A stretch of DNA of 64,000 nt, from positions 1-64,000 of the forward strand of contig NZ_JOTN01000016.1 in NCBI RefSeq assembly GCF_000712595.1, given 5' to 3'. The position numbers were made by a program, and so were the translations under genes. The DNA comes from Bacillus manliponensis (GTDB taxonomy: Bacteria; Bacillota; Bacilli; Bacillales; Bacillaceae_G). Shown in pieces: positions 7,510 through 16,055 of the stretch (its first letter is position 1; each line of letters begins with the position of its first letter). The notes under the pieces are model-generated. The model was not told the DNA's origin and made no database searches. It was given only the letters and a program-made list of their open reading frames with translations.

Positions 7510-7850
7510 CCAAAGGAGAAACTCAACGAATATGCCACAAGTTGCAAGGTCATGATGCATTTATAGTATGTGTATAATTTTGAAAATTATGTAGGAGAAG
7601 AAGTATGATAAAGAATCATTACATTTACTATCTAATAAAAATAGGTCGAAATCTTTTTGATCTGTAAAAAACTCTGTGATTCAAAGAGAGATCTATTTGA
7701 TTTTGGTGCTTTAAATTTAACAGTACTCCAACAGAAGTCCTCTTCCTCAAGCACGTACAGGACATAGTCTAGTGGTAGGGAGGGATCATTCACAATTAAT
7801 GCTCATAATATGTTCAATAATCATTTTTTATGAAAGTGAGTTGAATAATA

Positions 7851-8105
7851 ATGTTTTATGCTTATCCTAATAATCAAATGAGATTTCCTGCTGGATATGG
7901 TGGTGGTATAACATATAGTGCGGCACAAAGTACAGTTCAAGCTGTCCAACAAGCGATACAAGCACAGCAACAGGCGCAACAAATGCAACAAAGTATACAA
8001 CCTTACTATTATTCATCTATGGGGTATTATTATCCAATGCATCAAATTACACCATATGGAATGTCTATTTCAACGATTCCATATGGAACTGTATACAATT
8101 TATAA
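7851..8105 (+). CDS. Gln/Tyr-rich small protein, coat-like
   Basis: The 84-residue product has three zones: FYAYPNNQMRFPAGYGGG, a helical Gln/Ala block (TVQAVQQAIQAQQQAQQMQQ), and a Tyr/Met/Pro tail (PYYYSSMGYYYPMHQITPYG). Glutamine- and tyrosine-rich proteins of this size are typical spore coat or cross-linking substrates in Bacillus; glutamines are the acceptors used by the spore transglutaminase Tgl. The ATG at 7851 has only a weak GAAAGTGAG site 15 bases upstream. The CwlJ-type hydrolase gene lies 490 bases downstream. It is not GerQ, the usual CwlJ partner, although the composition is reminiscent. Confidence 0.65.
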   Translation: MFYAYPNNQMRFPAGYGGGITYSAAQSTVQAVQQAIQAQQQAQQMQQSIQPYYYSSMGYYYPMHQITPYGMSISTIPYGTVYNL

Positions 8106-8138
8106 AAAATATGTAGGGAATGAAGTTAAGTATTTAAA

Positions 8139-8168
8139 AAAAGGGCACAAGTAAATAGTGCCCTTCTA
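8139..8168 (+). terminator. hairpin after the Gln/Tyr-rich gene
   Basis: AAGGGCAC (8141-8148) pairs with GTGCCCTT (8158-8165). The tail is TCTAAG rather than a long T run, but it is 35 bases past the stop and preceded by A7, so it could also act on the minus strand. Confidence 0.6.
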
Positions 8169-8591
8169 AGAAATGATGGGTGTCTAATGAATTAGTATTC
8201 AATATATGATTTTAAATTTTAAATGCGGGATGAAGATTGCTATAAAAGTTTCATTTTATAGCATGCGCAGGACTTTATGTAGAGCCGGAAAGCGTGTCAA
8301 CAGAGTACATACCATTTTCGAAAACATTGCTGACAAGAAAATTTGTAGATGCATTATTAAAGAACTAAGAAACTATAAAATGTTACAAAACAAGGACACG
8401 TTTTTCTTTTTCTGAAAATATGAGAAGTTTGGAAACATGAAATGAAGTTTAGGAAACTTGGACGAACATTATAAAGCATATATTTGATAAAGATCAGCTT
8501 AAGATTATTGAAGTAGGGTGAAAAACTCATACCTTTCATTCGTATTTGTATGTTATTTACATTTAGTTGCAAAAAGAACGGAGGGATAGGA
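8169..8591. other. interval with a possible coding relic
   Basis: Contains a perfect palindrome GCTATAAAA/TTTTATAGC (8239-8262). It also contains an open plus-strand segment (about 8250-8368) that reads AGLYVEPESVSTEYIPFSKT and ends LLTRKFVDALLKN before a TAA. The segment looks protein-like but has no start, so it may be the tail of a lost gene. Otherwise nothing is supported. Confidence 0.4.
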
Positions 8592-9029
8592 ATGAGAATT
8601 GCGTACACAGAAAATGATGTAAGCTTATTAGCTCGTTTAATGAGAGCAGAAGCAGAAGGAGAAGGGCAACAGGGGATGCTTTGCGTTGGTAATGTCGGTG
8701 TGAATAGAGTGATGTGTAATTGTCTAGATTTTAAAGGAATTACAAATATTCAACAAATGGTGTACCAACAACAAGGAGGAAGTTATTCATTCGAAGCGGT
8801 GACAAAAGGATATTTTTATCAGCGTGCAAGGGAAATAGATAAAGACTTGGCGAGAAAATGTTTGGATTATTGGAGAGGGTATCCAGCGACCAATTCTCTT
8901 TGGTTTTTTAATCCTGTAGGAAATTGTCCATCTGTTTGGTGGAATCAGACATTAGCAGGACAATATAAAGAACATTGTTTCTATCAACCAACAACGATTG
9001 AATGCCCGAAGGTATATGCCGGAAAATAA
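8592..9029 (+). CDS. cwlJ: spore cortex-lytic hydrolase, CwlJ type
   Basis: A 145-residue member of the cell-wall hydrolase family Hydrolase_2 (SleB/CwlJ). The diagnostic opening NDVSLLARLMRAEAEGEG (residues 6-23) carries the catalytic glutamate region, and the C-terminal half has TNSLWFFNP and CPSVWW. As in CwlJ and unlike SleB there is no signal peptide or peptidoglycan-binding domain and the length is about that of CwlJ. CwlJ is made in the mother cell, sits in the coat and degrades cortex during germination, activated by Ca-dipicolinate. The start at 8592 follows GGAGGG by 7 bases. gerQ is not adjacent, so this may be the second CwlJ paralogue of the B. cereus group. Confidence 0.88.
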   Translation: MRIAYTENDVSLLARLMRAEAEGEGQQGMLCVGNVGVNRVMCNCLDFKGITNIQQMVYQQQGGSYSFEAVTKGYFYQRAREIDKDLARKCLDYWRGYPATNSLWFFNPVGNCPSVWWNQTLAGQYKEHCFYQPTTIECPKVYAGK

Positions 9030-9137
9030 GTGTTTGTTTTTCCTTTCAAGGGAGTTTTTGAATCAAGCGAATACATGATCATGAAAAATCTAAAATATTT
9101 TATCTTAGATTTTAAAATTGAATAAATTAGATGCTAA

Positions 9138-9167
9138 AAAAGAACGCATGAACATGCGCTCTTTTTT
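9138..9167 (+). terminator. intrinsic terminator after cwlJ
   Basis: AGAACGCATG pairs with CATGCGCTCT (one mismatch) and is followed by TTTTTT. The A-rich left flank makes it usable on the minus strand for the 9192-9533 gene as well. Confidence 0.75.
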
Positions 9168-9191
9168 AGTTCTATTTTGTTTAGTGATAAT

Positions 9192-9533
9192 CTATTGAAG
9201 AGGATAGGATAGCGTCATACAAAATTCTCCTTGATGTAAACCTGTTGCTGTAACAATTTGAATATGGGTGAATCCTTTGACCGTGAAAGTTCCACTACTT
9301 TGAGGTTGAAGTGTTATCGAATCAATTACTGTTGTACCTTGGAAGAAATCAACCGTAATTTCGTTAGTTCCAATTTGATATTTAATGAAACCGGATGCAG
9401 TAATATTTTTGGAAAAGTTATTAGAATATATAGTTTGTACACCTATTTCTCCGCCAGTAATAGACCAAGCAGTACAAATTCGATCTTGTACTATTTTTTT
9501 ATAAGAACAACAAGTTAAATTAGAAATAGTCAT
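9192..9533 (-). CDS. DUF3992 protein, Ena-type spore appendage subunit
   Basis: The 113-residue protein has the layout of DUF3992 endospore appendage (Ena) subunits. A short N-terminal connector contains Cys-Cys (residues 8-9), followed by IVQDRICTAWSITGG, then a jellyroll-like beta domain with ITASGFIKYQIG, ITVDFFQGT and a late cysteine (GEFCMTLSY). In S- and L-type Ena fibres the connector cysteines form disulfides to subunits below. Here the gene is single, without the two or three paralogues of an ena1 locus, so an L-type (Ena3-like) or orphan role is more likely. The ribosome site AGAAAGG is about 12 bases upstream, longer than usual. Assignment is by family resemblance. Confidence 0.75.
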   Translation of the reverse strand: MTISNLTCCSYKKIVQDRICTAWSITGGEIGVQTIYSNNFSKNITASGFIKYQIGTNEITVDFFQGTTVIDSITLQPQSSGTFTVKGFTHIQIVTATGLHQGEFCMTLSYPLQ

Positions 9534-9875
9534 GATGAATATCAGCCTTTCTTGAAGGTTATGTTTATATATACGCTTTAGCCAATATGAATGCTTGTAC
9601 TGTATGTCTACGGCAGTTGTTTCAATTTCACTAAGGTTTTAAGCATTTTCTCCCGTATTAACGTGATGTAAAAGTCTGAATAGAAAAGAAAACAAGCACT
9701 CCTGGCGTGAGTGCTTGTTCTGGTGTATTGCGCATCTTATTGCTGAGAATTAAGAACTATTATATTTATATTATCATATGTTTTATATTTAAATGTTGAG
9801 AAACATTCTTATCTTCCACTGATCGGGCTAACAATCCGTGGGGACAAAGAAATTCCCACTGAGTGAAGTTTCACT
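9534..9875. other. intergenic with terminator and repeat, no gene
   Basis: Holds the promoter region of the DUF3992 gene, a minus-strand terminator (9681-9719) and an interspersed repeat (9818-9880). No coding frame with a ribosome site is visible. Confidence 0.6.
9681..9719 (-). terminator. intrinsic terminator, minus strand
   Basis: AACAAGCACT (9691-9700) pairs with AGTGCTTGTT (9710-9719). On the minus strand the stem is followed by a TTCTTTTCTA tail. It would end transcripts of the secreted protein gene at 9876-10715. Confidence 0.7.
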
Positions 9876-9880
9876 TTATA
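9818..9880 (-). repeat. interspersed hairpin repeat, minus orientation
   Basis: Read on the minus strand it begins TATAAAGTGAAACTTCACTC and contains AGTGGG and TTAGCCCGATCAGTGG. The right part (CCCGTTAATGCGGG) is absent. Its opening TATAAAG supplies the TAA stop of the gene at 9876-10715. Confidence 0.75.
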
Positions 9881-10715
9881 GAAGAGGAGGGGTATCCCAT
9901 TCAGCTCTTTGCCAAGGGGCGTCTCTTGAATCATCATATTCATGAGAGTATAACGTATATGCAGGATCGCCGTAATAGAAAATATTTGGTTTATTTATAT
10001 ATGGTATAATGCTTTGTAATGTGTCGTTGCTATAGATGACCCATTGCTGAGTGGAACCATCGCCCTCATCTAACCGTCCGTTATTTTTTGAGATTTCTCC
10101 ATTATATCGAATTTGCACACCATCTTCTGTTTTCCATTTCATAGCATGTGAACCACCATCGACTCCAATAAGAGGATGTCCATTGTCTTTTGGAACGTCT
10201 GACCAAGGTGTTATTTTGTAGCTATTGTGATTAGAAATAAGTAAATGAGTTGGTTCGCCATTTTTTATATATACAAAATATTTCTCCCAATCATGTTCGT
10301 GATTGTTAATCCAATCATTGTCGGCATAGTATAGCCAGTATTGGTATACTTCATAGTCTTCTTTTGTAACATAATGGAAATATACAGCAGGTCTTTGGTC
10401 ATTTGGACCTCTATGCTGCAATCCTGTTGAGCCCATTCCAAATACGGACTGTCCAATTTTAAATTCGATTACATTTTCTTTGTTATGCTCAATATTTTCA
10501 TCATAAGAATTGAAACGAAAGGCTTGTGGAAAAGTTTGTTCTCCTGAATCGAACCAGTCTGTACCGTCAAATTGTAATGTTGGTAGAAAAATTTTTGGAT
10601 CTAGATTTGTTTGTACAGAAACAGGATTGCTAGTATCTTCAGCTAATGTTACTGTTAGTCCACCTGTAAACACACTAAAAGTACAAAGCATACTTACATA
10701 TATTTTTTTGTTCAT
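9876..10715 (-). CDS. secreted NPP1/Vps62-like protein
   Basis: A 279-residue secreted protein: MNKKIYVSMLCTFSVF starts a signal peptide with probable cleavage near residue 26 (LAEDT). The mature protein has N-x-E-H-D-W-E-K (about residue 143), close to the GHRHDWE motif of necrosis-inducing NPP1/NLP proteins and the related HxGDWE core of Vps62/DUF946 proteins. It is preceded by a YWLYYADNDW strand, again typical of these folds. The start at 10715 follows GGAGG; the open frame back to 10787 has none. The stop codon lies inside an interspersed repeat, so the natural C-terminus may have been altered. A host-directed or polymer-binding role is inference. Confidence 0.6.
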   Translation of the reverse strand: MNKKIYVSMLCTFSVFTGGLTVTLAEDTSNPVSVQTNLDPKIFLPTLQFDGTDWFDSGEQTFPQAFRFNSYDENIEHNKENVIEFKIGQSVFGMGSTGLQHRGPNDQRPAVYFHYVTKEDYEVYQYWLYYADNDWINNHEHDWEKYFVYIKNGEPTHLLISNHNSYKITPWSDVPKDNGHPLIGVDGGSHAMKWKTEDGVQIRYNGEISKNNGRLDEGDGSTQQWVIYSNDTLQSIIPYINKPNIFYYGDPAYTLYSHEYDDSRDAPWQRAEWDTPPLL

Positions 10716-10951
10716 ATTTTTCCTCCAAATAAACAATATAAGATGTGCAAGTATAGGATAACAGGAAAGGAAGTAAGCGGTTGTCAAACTATGTCGAATT
10801 TATATTTTAAAATACAGATGAGTAAATTAGAAGAAAGTAGAGTGATAGTGTTTTTTAATAGATTAAATTCATTTACCACTTTTCCTTATTTCTATTTATT
10901 TATAAAAGGAAAGTGAATCTTTTGAGGATAAATAGAGAGGAGAAAGAATAC

Positions 10952-11740
10952 ATGGTGAAAATTTGGAATGATGAAGGGCATGGTGGATATGATCCAGGAG
11001 CAATGGGACATGGGCTTTCTGAAAAGAATATTACATTAGCAATCGGGAACCGTATACATGCAATTTTACGGGAGAAAGCATCTCAGGTAGAAGTAAATCG
11101 GACTCGAAGTAGTGATGTGTATGTTGGGTTATCAGAGCGAGTAAGGCGCGCAAATAACTGGGGAGCAAATTTTTTCGCTTCTTATCATGTCGATGCAGGT
11201 GGAGGAAATCGTTTTACGACGTATATTCATCCGAGCGTACCAAATCAAACGAGAAGAATTGCAGAAGGGGTTCATAAAGAAGTTGCTGCGTTCTTTATGA
11301 AGTATGGTATAAATGACGGAGGTGTTCGAACTGCAGATTTTGCCGTTTTACGAGAAACAAAGATGGACGCTTGTTTGTTTGAAAATGGATTTATTGACCA
11401 TGCAAGTCATGCAAAACTATTAGCGGATGAAAGATTTTTAGATGATCTTGCGCTAGTATATGCGTGCGCATACGCGAATGTATTTGACTTTACATTAGCT
11501 TCAAAACTACCATTATGCCGAATTTATTTAGGAGATTTTAACTCAGTTGAATGGGCGGTTGAAACGTTAGGAACAGTGAAAAAGCTACTTCCTAATTACG
11601 GTGTGTGGATAGAGAATTTAGAAGGTCACAGTTATCGCATTGCTATAGGCAATTTTAATTCAACAGCATGGGTGAATGGAACGTTTAATAAATTAAAAGA
11701 GACGTTTCCGAACTATGGTATGTGGGTAGAAAAACTATAA
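10952..11740 (+). CDS. N-acetylmuramoyl-L-alanine amidase with SPOR region
   Basis: A 262-residue Amidase_3 (zinc amidase) protein. The zinc ligands are visible as His in NDEGHGGYDPGA (residue 9), Glu near 24 region (LSEKN), and His in SYHVDAGG (about 83), with the catalytic Glu in LFENGFID (about 146). The C-terminal 75 residues contain two SPOR-like repeats (CRIYLGDFNSVEWAVETL and YRIAIGNFNSTAWVNGTF), which bind glycan strands lacking stem peptides. There is no signal peptide, so like CwlC of B. subtilis it may act in mother cell lysis after sporulation. The start at 10952 follows AGGAG by 9 bases. It is monocistronic. Confidence 0.85.
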   Translation: MVKIWNDEGHGGYDPGAMGHGLSEKNITLAIGNRIHAILREKASQVEVNRTRSSDVYVGLSERVRRANNWGANFFASYHVDAGGGNRFTTYIHPSVPNQTRRIAEGVHKEVAAFFMKYGINDGGVRTADFAVLRETKMDACLFENGFIDHASHAKLLADERFLDDLALVYACAYANVFDFTLASKLPLCRIYLGDFNSVEWAVETLGTVKKLLPNYGVWIENLEGHSYRIAIGNFNSTAWVNGTFNKLKETFPNYGMWVEKL

Positions 11741-11813
11741 TATATAAAGCATTTGCTTAGAAAAGAGATTATCTTTTTTCATAGTGAATGAAAATGAATA
11801 GATTTATGTAAAA

Positions 11814-11840
11814 AATCAGCTATATTAGCTGGTTTTTTTA
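11814..11840 (+). terminator. intrinsic terminator after the amidase gene
   Basis: ATCAGCT pairs with AGCTGGT across a TATATT loop and is followed by TTTTTTTA. It lies 75 bases past the stop. Confidence 0.7.
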
Positions 11841-12285
11841 TGTATGTAAGAAGTTTAGATAGGAAATAGAATTTCACTATGTAAAATAATTATTTTGTTA
11901 AGAATAGAAACATTTTATATGAATATCGTATTGAGAAGATAGTGATATATAAATACAGAGAAATTTTTGTATGATATGTTGGGGATTTTCTAAGTTCGTA
12001 TGAAAGTAAGTAGAGCGTTCTTTTTGTGAGTAAACAAGACATAATAAGCTGAAAATCATAATCGTTTTATACAGAAAACAGCAAGAGAGGCATTTGTTTT
12101 ATGAAAAAAAGAAAATGATATTTTCATAAAATAGAAATATTCGAGTAGAAAAAACATAAGGGAATTACAAAAATAAAATAAATTGAAATGTTCTAAAAAC
12201 TCTGATACATTGAAATAGAAATACAGTTTGATAACGATAGATTATAGGTATGCGCAAGGGAACTATTAGGATTGGGGGAAAGAAT
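11841..12285. other. upstream region of the prp operon, no gene
   Basis: Very AT-rich, with an ATGAAAA/TTTTCAT inverted repeat near 12101-12127 but no supported gene. The sequence TTTGATAACGATAG (about 12227-12240) partly resembles a catabolite-response element, too weakly to call. Confidence 0.4.
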
Positions 12286-13404
12286 ATGAAAGCTGAAGAA
12301 AAATTTTTTCCAGGACTTGATGGTGTAGTGGCAGCAGAGACGAAAATTTCGTTCCTTGATACAGTAAAGGGTGAAATTGTTGTTCAAGGCTATGATTTAA
12401 TTGAGTTATCGAAAGCAAAAGGTTACTTAGATATTGTGCACCTTCTACTAGAAGGGAAACTTCCGAGTGACGAAGAGAGAGTAGTACTTGAAAACGAGTT
12501 AAAGAAAGAATATGAAGTACCAGCAGGAGTGTTTGATGTATTGAAAGCGCTACCGAAGAAAACGCATCCAATGGATGGGCTTCGAACAGGTGTATCTGCA
12601 TTAGCTGGTTATGATGACGATATTGAAAATCGTGGATCAGAAGTAAATAAAGCGCGTGCTTATAAGTTATTAAGCAAAGTGCCAAACATTGTAGCGAACA
12701 GCTATCGTATTTTAAACAATGAAGAGCCAATGCATCCGCTTCAAGAACTTTCTTACAGTGCGAATTTCTTCTATATGTTAACAGGTAAAAAGCCAACAGA
12801 GCTGGAAGAAAAGATTTTTGATAAATCGTTAGTTCTTTATAGCGAACACGAGATGCCAAACTCAACGTTTACAGCGAGAGTTATCGCTTCAACACAGTCT
12901 GATTTATATGGTGCGTTAACAGGCGCAGTTGCTTCTTTAAAAGGTAATTTACATGGCGGTGCAAATGAAGCAGTTATGTACATGTTACTTGAGGCTGGAA
13001 GCACAGAGAAATTTGAAGAGTTGCTGCAAACGAAGCTATACAAAAAGGAAAAAATCATGGGATTTGGTCACCGCGTCTATATGAAGAAGATGGATCCGCG
13101 TGCACTTATGATGAAAGAAGCATTGAAGCAGCTTTGTGAAGTAAAGGGTGATTATAAGCTATATGAAATGTGCGAAGCTGGAGAAAAGATTATGGAGAAA
13201 GAAAAAGGAATCTATCCAAATCTAGACTACTATGCAGCGCCGGTATACTGGATGCTTGGTATTCCAATTCAGCTATATACACCAATCTTCTTTAGTTCAC
13301 GTACAGTTGGATTATGTGCACATGTAATGGAGCAACATGCGAATAATCGTTTGTTTAGACCACGTGTAAAATATGTCGGCGAGCGCCATGTATTGAGTAA
13401 ATAA
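12286..13404 (+). CDS. prpC: 2-methylcitrate synthase / citrate synthase
   Basis: A 372-residue citrate synthase family enzyme. The active-site elements are present: His in LHGGANEA (about residue 223), the second His in MGFGHRVYMKKMDPRA (about 262), and Asp in the FSSRTVGLCAHVMEQ region following the PNLDYY segment. It condenses propionyl-CoA (or acetyl-CoA) with oxaloacetate. Context decides for methylcitrate: prpD and prpB follow. The start at 12286 comes 8 bases after GGGGGA; the frame is open to 12250 without a better site. The B. subtilis counterpart is MmgD, whose operon is expressed in the sporulating mother cell. It is the first gene of a six-gene unit. Confidence 0.92.
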   Translation: MKAEEKFFPGLDGVVAAETKISFLDTVKGEIVVQGYDLIELSKAKGYLDIVHLLLEGKLPSDEERVVLENELKKEYEVPAGVFDVLKALPKKTHPMDGLRTGVSALAGYDDDIENRGSEVNKARAYKLLSKVPNIVANSYRILNNEEPMHPLQELSYSANFFYMLTGKKPTELEEKIFDKSLVLYSEHEMPNSTFTARVIASTQSDLYGALTGAVASLKGNLHGGANEAVMYMLLEAGSTEKFEELLQTKLYKKEKIMGFGHRVYMKKMDPRALMMKEALKQLCEVKGDYKLYEMCEAGEKIMEKEKGIYPNLDYYAAPVYWMLGIPIQLYTPIFFSSRTVGLCAHVMEQHANNRLFRPRVKYVGERHVLSK

Positions 13405-13500
13405 ACAACTGGGGAGTTGTTTCGGCCGCCCGCCAGGTGGGTGTTTAGAGGACACCCATCTTCAATAATACCGAAATTTCGACAGAAAGGGAAGGATAGT

Positions 13501-14937
13501 ATGTTAAAGACAAATGAATTAAAGAAAAGAGATGCATTACTAGAAGAGATTACTGATTATGTATTAGACAAAGAGGTGACAAGCCTAGAAGCATTCAAAA
13601 CAGCTCGTTACGTACTACTAGATACAATTGGATGTGGAATTTTAGCGCTTCAATATCCAGAATGTACAAAATTACTTGGACCAGTTGTACCAGGAACAGT
13701 TGTACCAAACGGCACACGTGTACCAGGAACTTCATTTGTCCTTGACCCAATTCGAGGAGCTTTTAATATCGGTTGTATGATCCGTTGGTTAGATTATAAC
13801 GATACATGGCTTGCCGCAGAGTGGGGACATCCATCTGATAACTTAGGCGGAATTTTAGCAGTTGCTGATTATATTAGTCGTGTGCGAATTGCTGAAGGAA
13901 AAGAGCCGTTAAAAGTACGTGATGTACTTGAAATGATGATTAAAGCGCACGAAATTCAAGGTGTGCTAGCATTAGAAAATAGTTTAAACCGCGTTGGACT
14001 TGATCATGTGTTATTTGTAAAGATTGCAACGACAGCAGTTGCGACGAAAATGTTAGGTGGCGGGCGCGAAGAAATTAACAACGCATTGTCACATGCATGG
14101 ATTGATAATTCAAGCTTACGCACATATCGTCATGCTCCAAATACTGGTTCTCGTAAATCATGGGCAGCAGGAGACGCAACAAGCCGTGGTGTATACCTTG
14201 CGATGATTGCGATGAAAGGCGAAATGGGATATCCAACAGCATTATCAGCACCAGGGTGGGGATTCCAAGATGTATTGTTTAATAAAAAAGAACTGAAAAT
14301 TTCTCGTCCATTAGATTCATACGTAATGGAAAACGTTCTATTTAAAGTTTCGTATCCAGCAGAGTTTCACGCGCAAACGGCAGCTGAGTGCGGAGTAGCA
14401 TTACATCCACAAGTGAAAGACCGCTTAGAAGAAATTGATCGTATTACAATTACAACTCATGAATCGGCAGTTCGTATTATTGATAAAGAAGGTCCGTTAC
14501 ATAATCCAGCTGACCGTGACCATTGCTTACAGTACATTACAGCAATTGCGCTATTAAAAGGAGATATTGTTGCTGACGATTATGAAAACGAAGCAGCAGC
14601 TGATCCAAGAGTAGATGCACTTCGTAATAAAATGGTTGTTATTGAAAATAAACAGTACAGCATCGATTACCTTGATCCGAACAAGCGCTCAATCGCCAAC
14701 GCAGTTCAAGTGCATTTTAAAGACGGTACAGCAACGGAAAGTATCGAGTGTGAATACCCACTTGGTCATCGTTTCCGTAGAGATGAAGCGATTCCGAAAG
14801 TGCTTCAAAAGTTCACTGCGAATATGACAGGTCATTATTCGAAAAAGCAGCAAGAAAGAATCCATGAAGTATGCTTAAATGAAGAAAAGTTAGGAAATAT
14901 GAATGTAAATGAATTTGTAGATTTATTTTTAATTTAA
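13501..14937 (+). CDS. prpD: 2-methylcitrate dehydratase
   Basis: A 478-residue MmgE/PrpD family protein. It dehydrates 2-methylcitrate to 2-methylaconitate without an iron-sulfur cluster. Visible signatures are [34 protein letters not shown], and [20 protein letters not shown], all typical of the family. Start at 13501 follows AGGGAAGG; the frame extends to 13417 through a GC-rich hairpin region without another site. The 96-base gap after prpC contains two small hairpins (AACAACTGGGGAGTTGTT and GGGTGTTTAGAGGACACCC) that may tune relative expression. Length is normal and the gene looks intact. Confidence 0.93.
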   Translation: MLKTNELKKRDALLEEITDYVLDKEVTSLEAFKTARYVLLDTIGCGILALQYPECTKLLGPVVPGTVVPNGTRVPGTSFVLDPIRGAFNIGCMIRWLDYNDTWLAAEWGHPSDNLGGILAVADYISRVRIAEGKEPLKVRDVLEMMIKAHEIQGVLALENSLNRVGLDHVLFVKIATTAVATKMLGGGREEINNALSHAWIDNSSLRTYRHAPNTGSRKSWAAGDATSRGVYLAMIAMKGEMGYPTALSAPGWGFQDVLFNKKELKISRPLDSYVMENVLFKVSYPAEFHAQTAAECGVALHPQVKDRLEEIDRITITTHESAVRIIDKEGPLHNPADRDHCLQYITAIALLKGDIVADDYENEAAADPRVDALRNKMVVIENKQYSIDYLDPNKRSIANAVQVHFKDGTATESIECEYPLGHRFRRDEAIPKVLQKFTANMTGHYSKKQQERIHEVCLNEEKLGNMNVNEFVDLFLI

Positions 14938-14953
14938 GTAAGGAGGAAGTGCG

Positions 14954-15862
14954 ATGGCTTGGATTGTAAATAAGCAATCAACGCAAGAACAATTAGCGAT
15001 GCAATTTCGAACTCATATGCAATCTCCTGAAATATTACAAATTCCCGGTGCACATGACCCAATGGCTGCACTTGTTGCAAAACAAGCCGGATTCTCTGCT
15101 CTTTATTTATCGGGGGCAGCTTATACAGCAAGCCGCGGTTTGCCAGACCTTGGAATTGTAACTTCTACGGAAGTAGCAGAAAGAGCGAGAGATATCGTAC
15201 GAGCGACAGATTTACCAATCCTTGTTGATATTGATACAGGATTTGGTGGTGTATTAAATGTTGCTCGTACAGCAAGAGAGATGTTTGAAGCAAATGTGGC
15301 GGCTGTTCAGATTGAGGATCAGCAAATGCCGAAAAAATGTGGTCATTTAAATGGAAAGAAACTTGTTTCTACAGAAGAAATGGTGCAAAAGATTAAGGCG
15401 ATTAAAGAGGTTGCGCCATCTCTTGTTATTATTGCCCGCACAGATGCTCGAGCAGTAGAAGGATTAGACGCTGCAATAGAGCGTGCGGTGGCTTATGTAG
15501 AAGCTGGTGCGGATGCAATCTTCCCAGAAGCGCTGCAGTCAGAAGAAGAATTTCGTTTATTTACAAATAAAGTGACGGTACCGTTACTTGCAAATATGAC
15601 CGAGTTTGGCAAGACACCATATTATAGTGCAGAGGAATTTGCAAATATGGGATTCCAAATGGTTATTTATCCTGTAACTTCACTTCGCGTAGCAGCGAAA
15701 GCATATGAGCGTGTTTTCCAGCTTATTAAAGAGACAGGCTCGCAAAAGGAAGGGCTTTCGAATATGCAAACGAGAAGTGAGTTATATGAAACAATCTCAT
15801 ATCATGAATTTGAAGAACTAGATGGTGAGATTGCAAAAACAGTTTTATCTGAAGATCAATAA
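14954..15862 (+). CDS. prpB: methylisocitrate lyase
   Basis: A 302-residue isocitrate lyase/PEP mutase superfamily enzyme. It cleaves 2-methylisocitrate to pyruvate and succinate. The catalytic K-K-C-G-H motif (PKKCGHLNGKKL, about residues 121-132) is intact, as are the metal-binding VDIDTGFGG (about 91-99) and IARTDAR. AAGGAGGA precedes the ATG by 6 bases and the gap from prpD is only 16 bases. A hairpin with T tail follows at 15881, so prpCDB may be a partly separate transcript from the dehydrogenase gene downstream. Confidence 0.94.
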   Translation: MAWIVNKQSTQEQLAMQFRTHMQSPEILQIPGAHDPMAALVAKQAGFSALYLSGAAYTASRGLPDLGIVTSTEVAERARDIVRATDLPILVDIDTGFGGVLNVARTAREMFEANVAAVQIEDQQMPKKCGHLNGKKLVSTEEMVQKIKAIKEVAPSLVIIARTDARAVEGLDAAIERAVAYVEAGADAIFPEALQSEEEFRLFTNKVTVPLLANMTEFGKTPYYSAEEFANMGFQMVIYPVTSLRVAAKAYERVFQLIKETGSQKEGLSNMQTRSELYETISYHEFEELDGEIAKTVLSEDQ

Positions 15863-15880
15863 CAATACTAAATTTTGACG

Positions 15881-15946
15881 AAGGCGATGATTTGACACCT
15901 CTTGCATATACAGCTGCTTGATGGAAAGATAGTCATCGCCTTTTTA
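15881..15946 (+). terminator. terminator with long loop after prpB
   Basis: AAGGCGATGA pairs with TCATCGCCTT and the stem extends with TGAC/GTCA; TTTTTA follows. The loop of about 40 bases is longer than usual and may hold extra structure. Confidence 0.7.
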
Positions 15947-16014
15947 TCTTGACTGAACAGCTTTAATGTTTCGTATTCTAGATGATTAGAGGTTTCGAAA
16001 ATACATACTAACTG

Positions 16015-16038
16015 ATGTTTCGTTATATCGCGAAACAT
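16015..16038 (+). promoter_or_regulatory. inverted repeat in front of the acyl-CoA dehydrogenase
   Basis: ATGTTTCG (16015-16022) and CGAAACAT (16031-16038) form an 8-bp inverted repeat with 8-base spacer, ending just before AAGGGGG. Two further GTTTCG copies lie at 15967 and 15992. This may be an operator for an unlinked regulator, or a leader hairpin. Confidence 0.4.
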
Positions 16039-16055
16039 AGGTAAGGGGGATGTAG

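Noticed and set aside
7605-7667. 20-codon peptide (MIKNHYIYYLIKIGRNLFDL) after AGGAGAAG
   Set aside because: The ribosome site is good, but 20 codons is too short to separate from chance in AT-rich DNA and there is no other support.
12227-12240. Catabolite-response element before prpC
   Set aside because: Only about half of the consensus TGWAANCGNTNWCA positions match.
12266-12865. 199-codon open frame on the strand opposite prpC
   Set aside because: Leu/His/Ser-rich composition typical of an antisense shadow of a conserved coding sequence, and no ribosome site.
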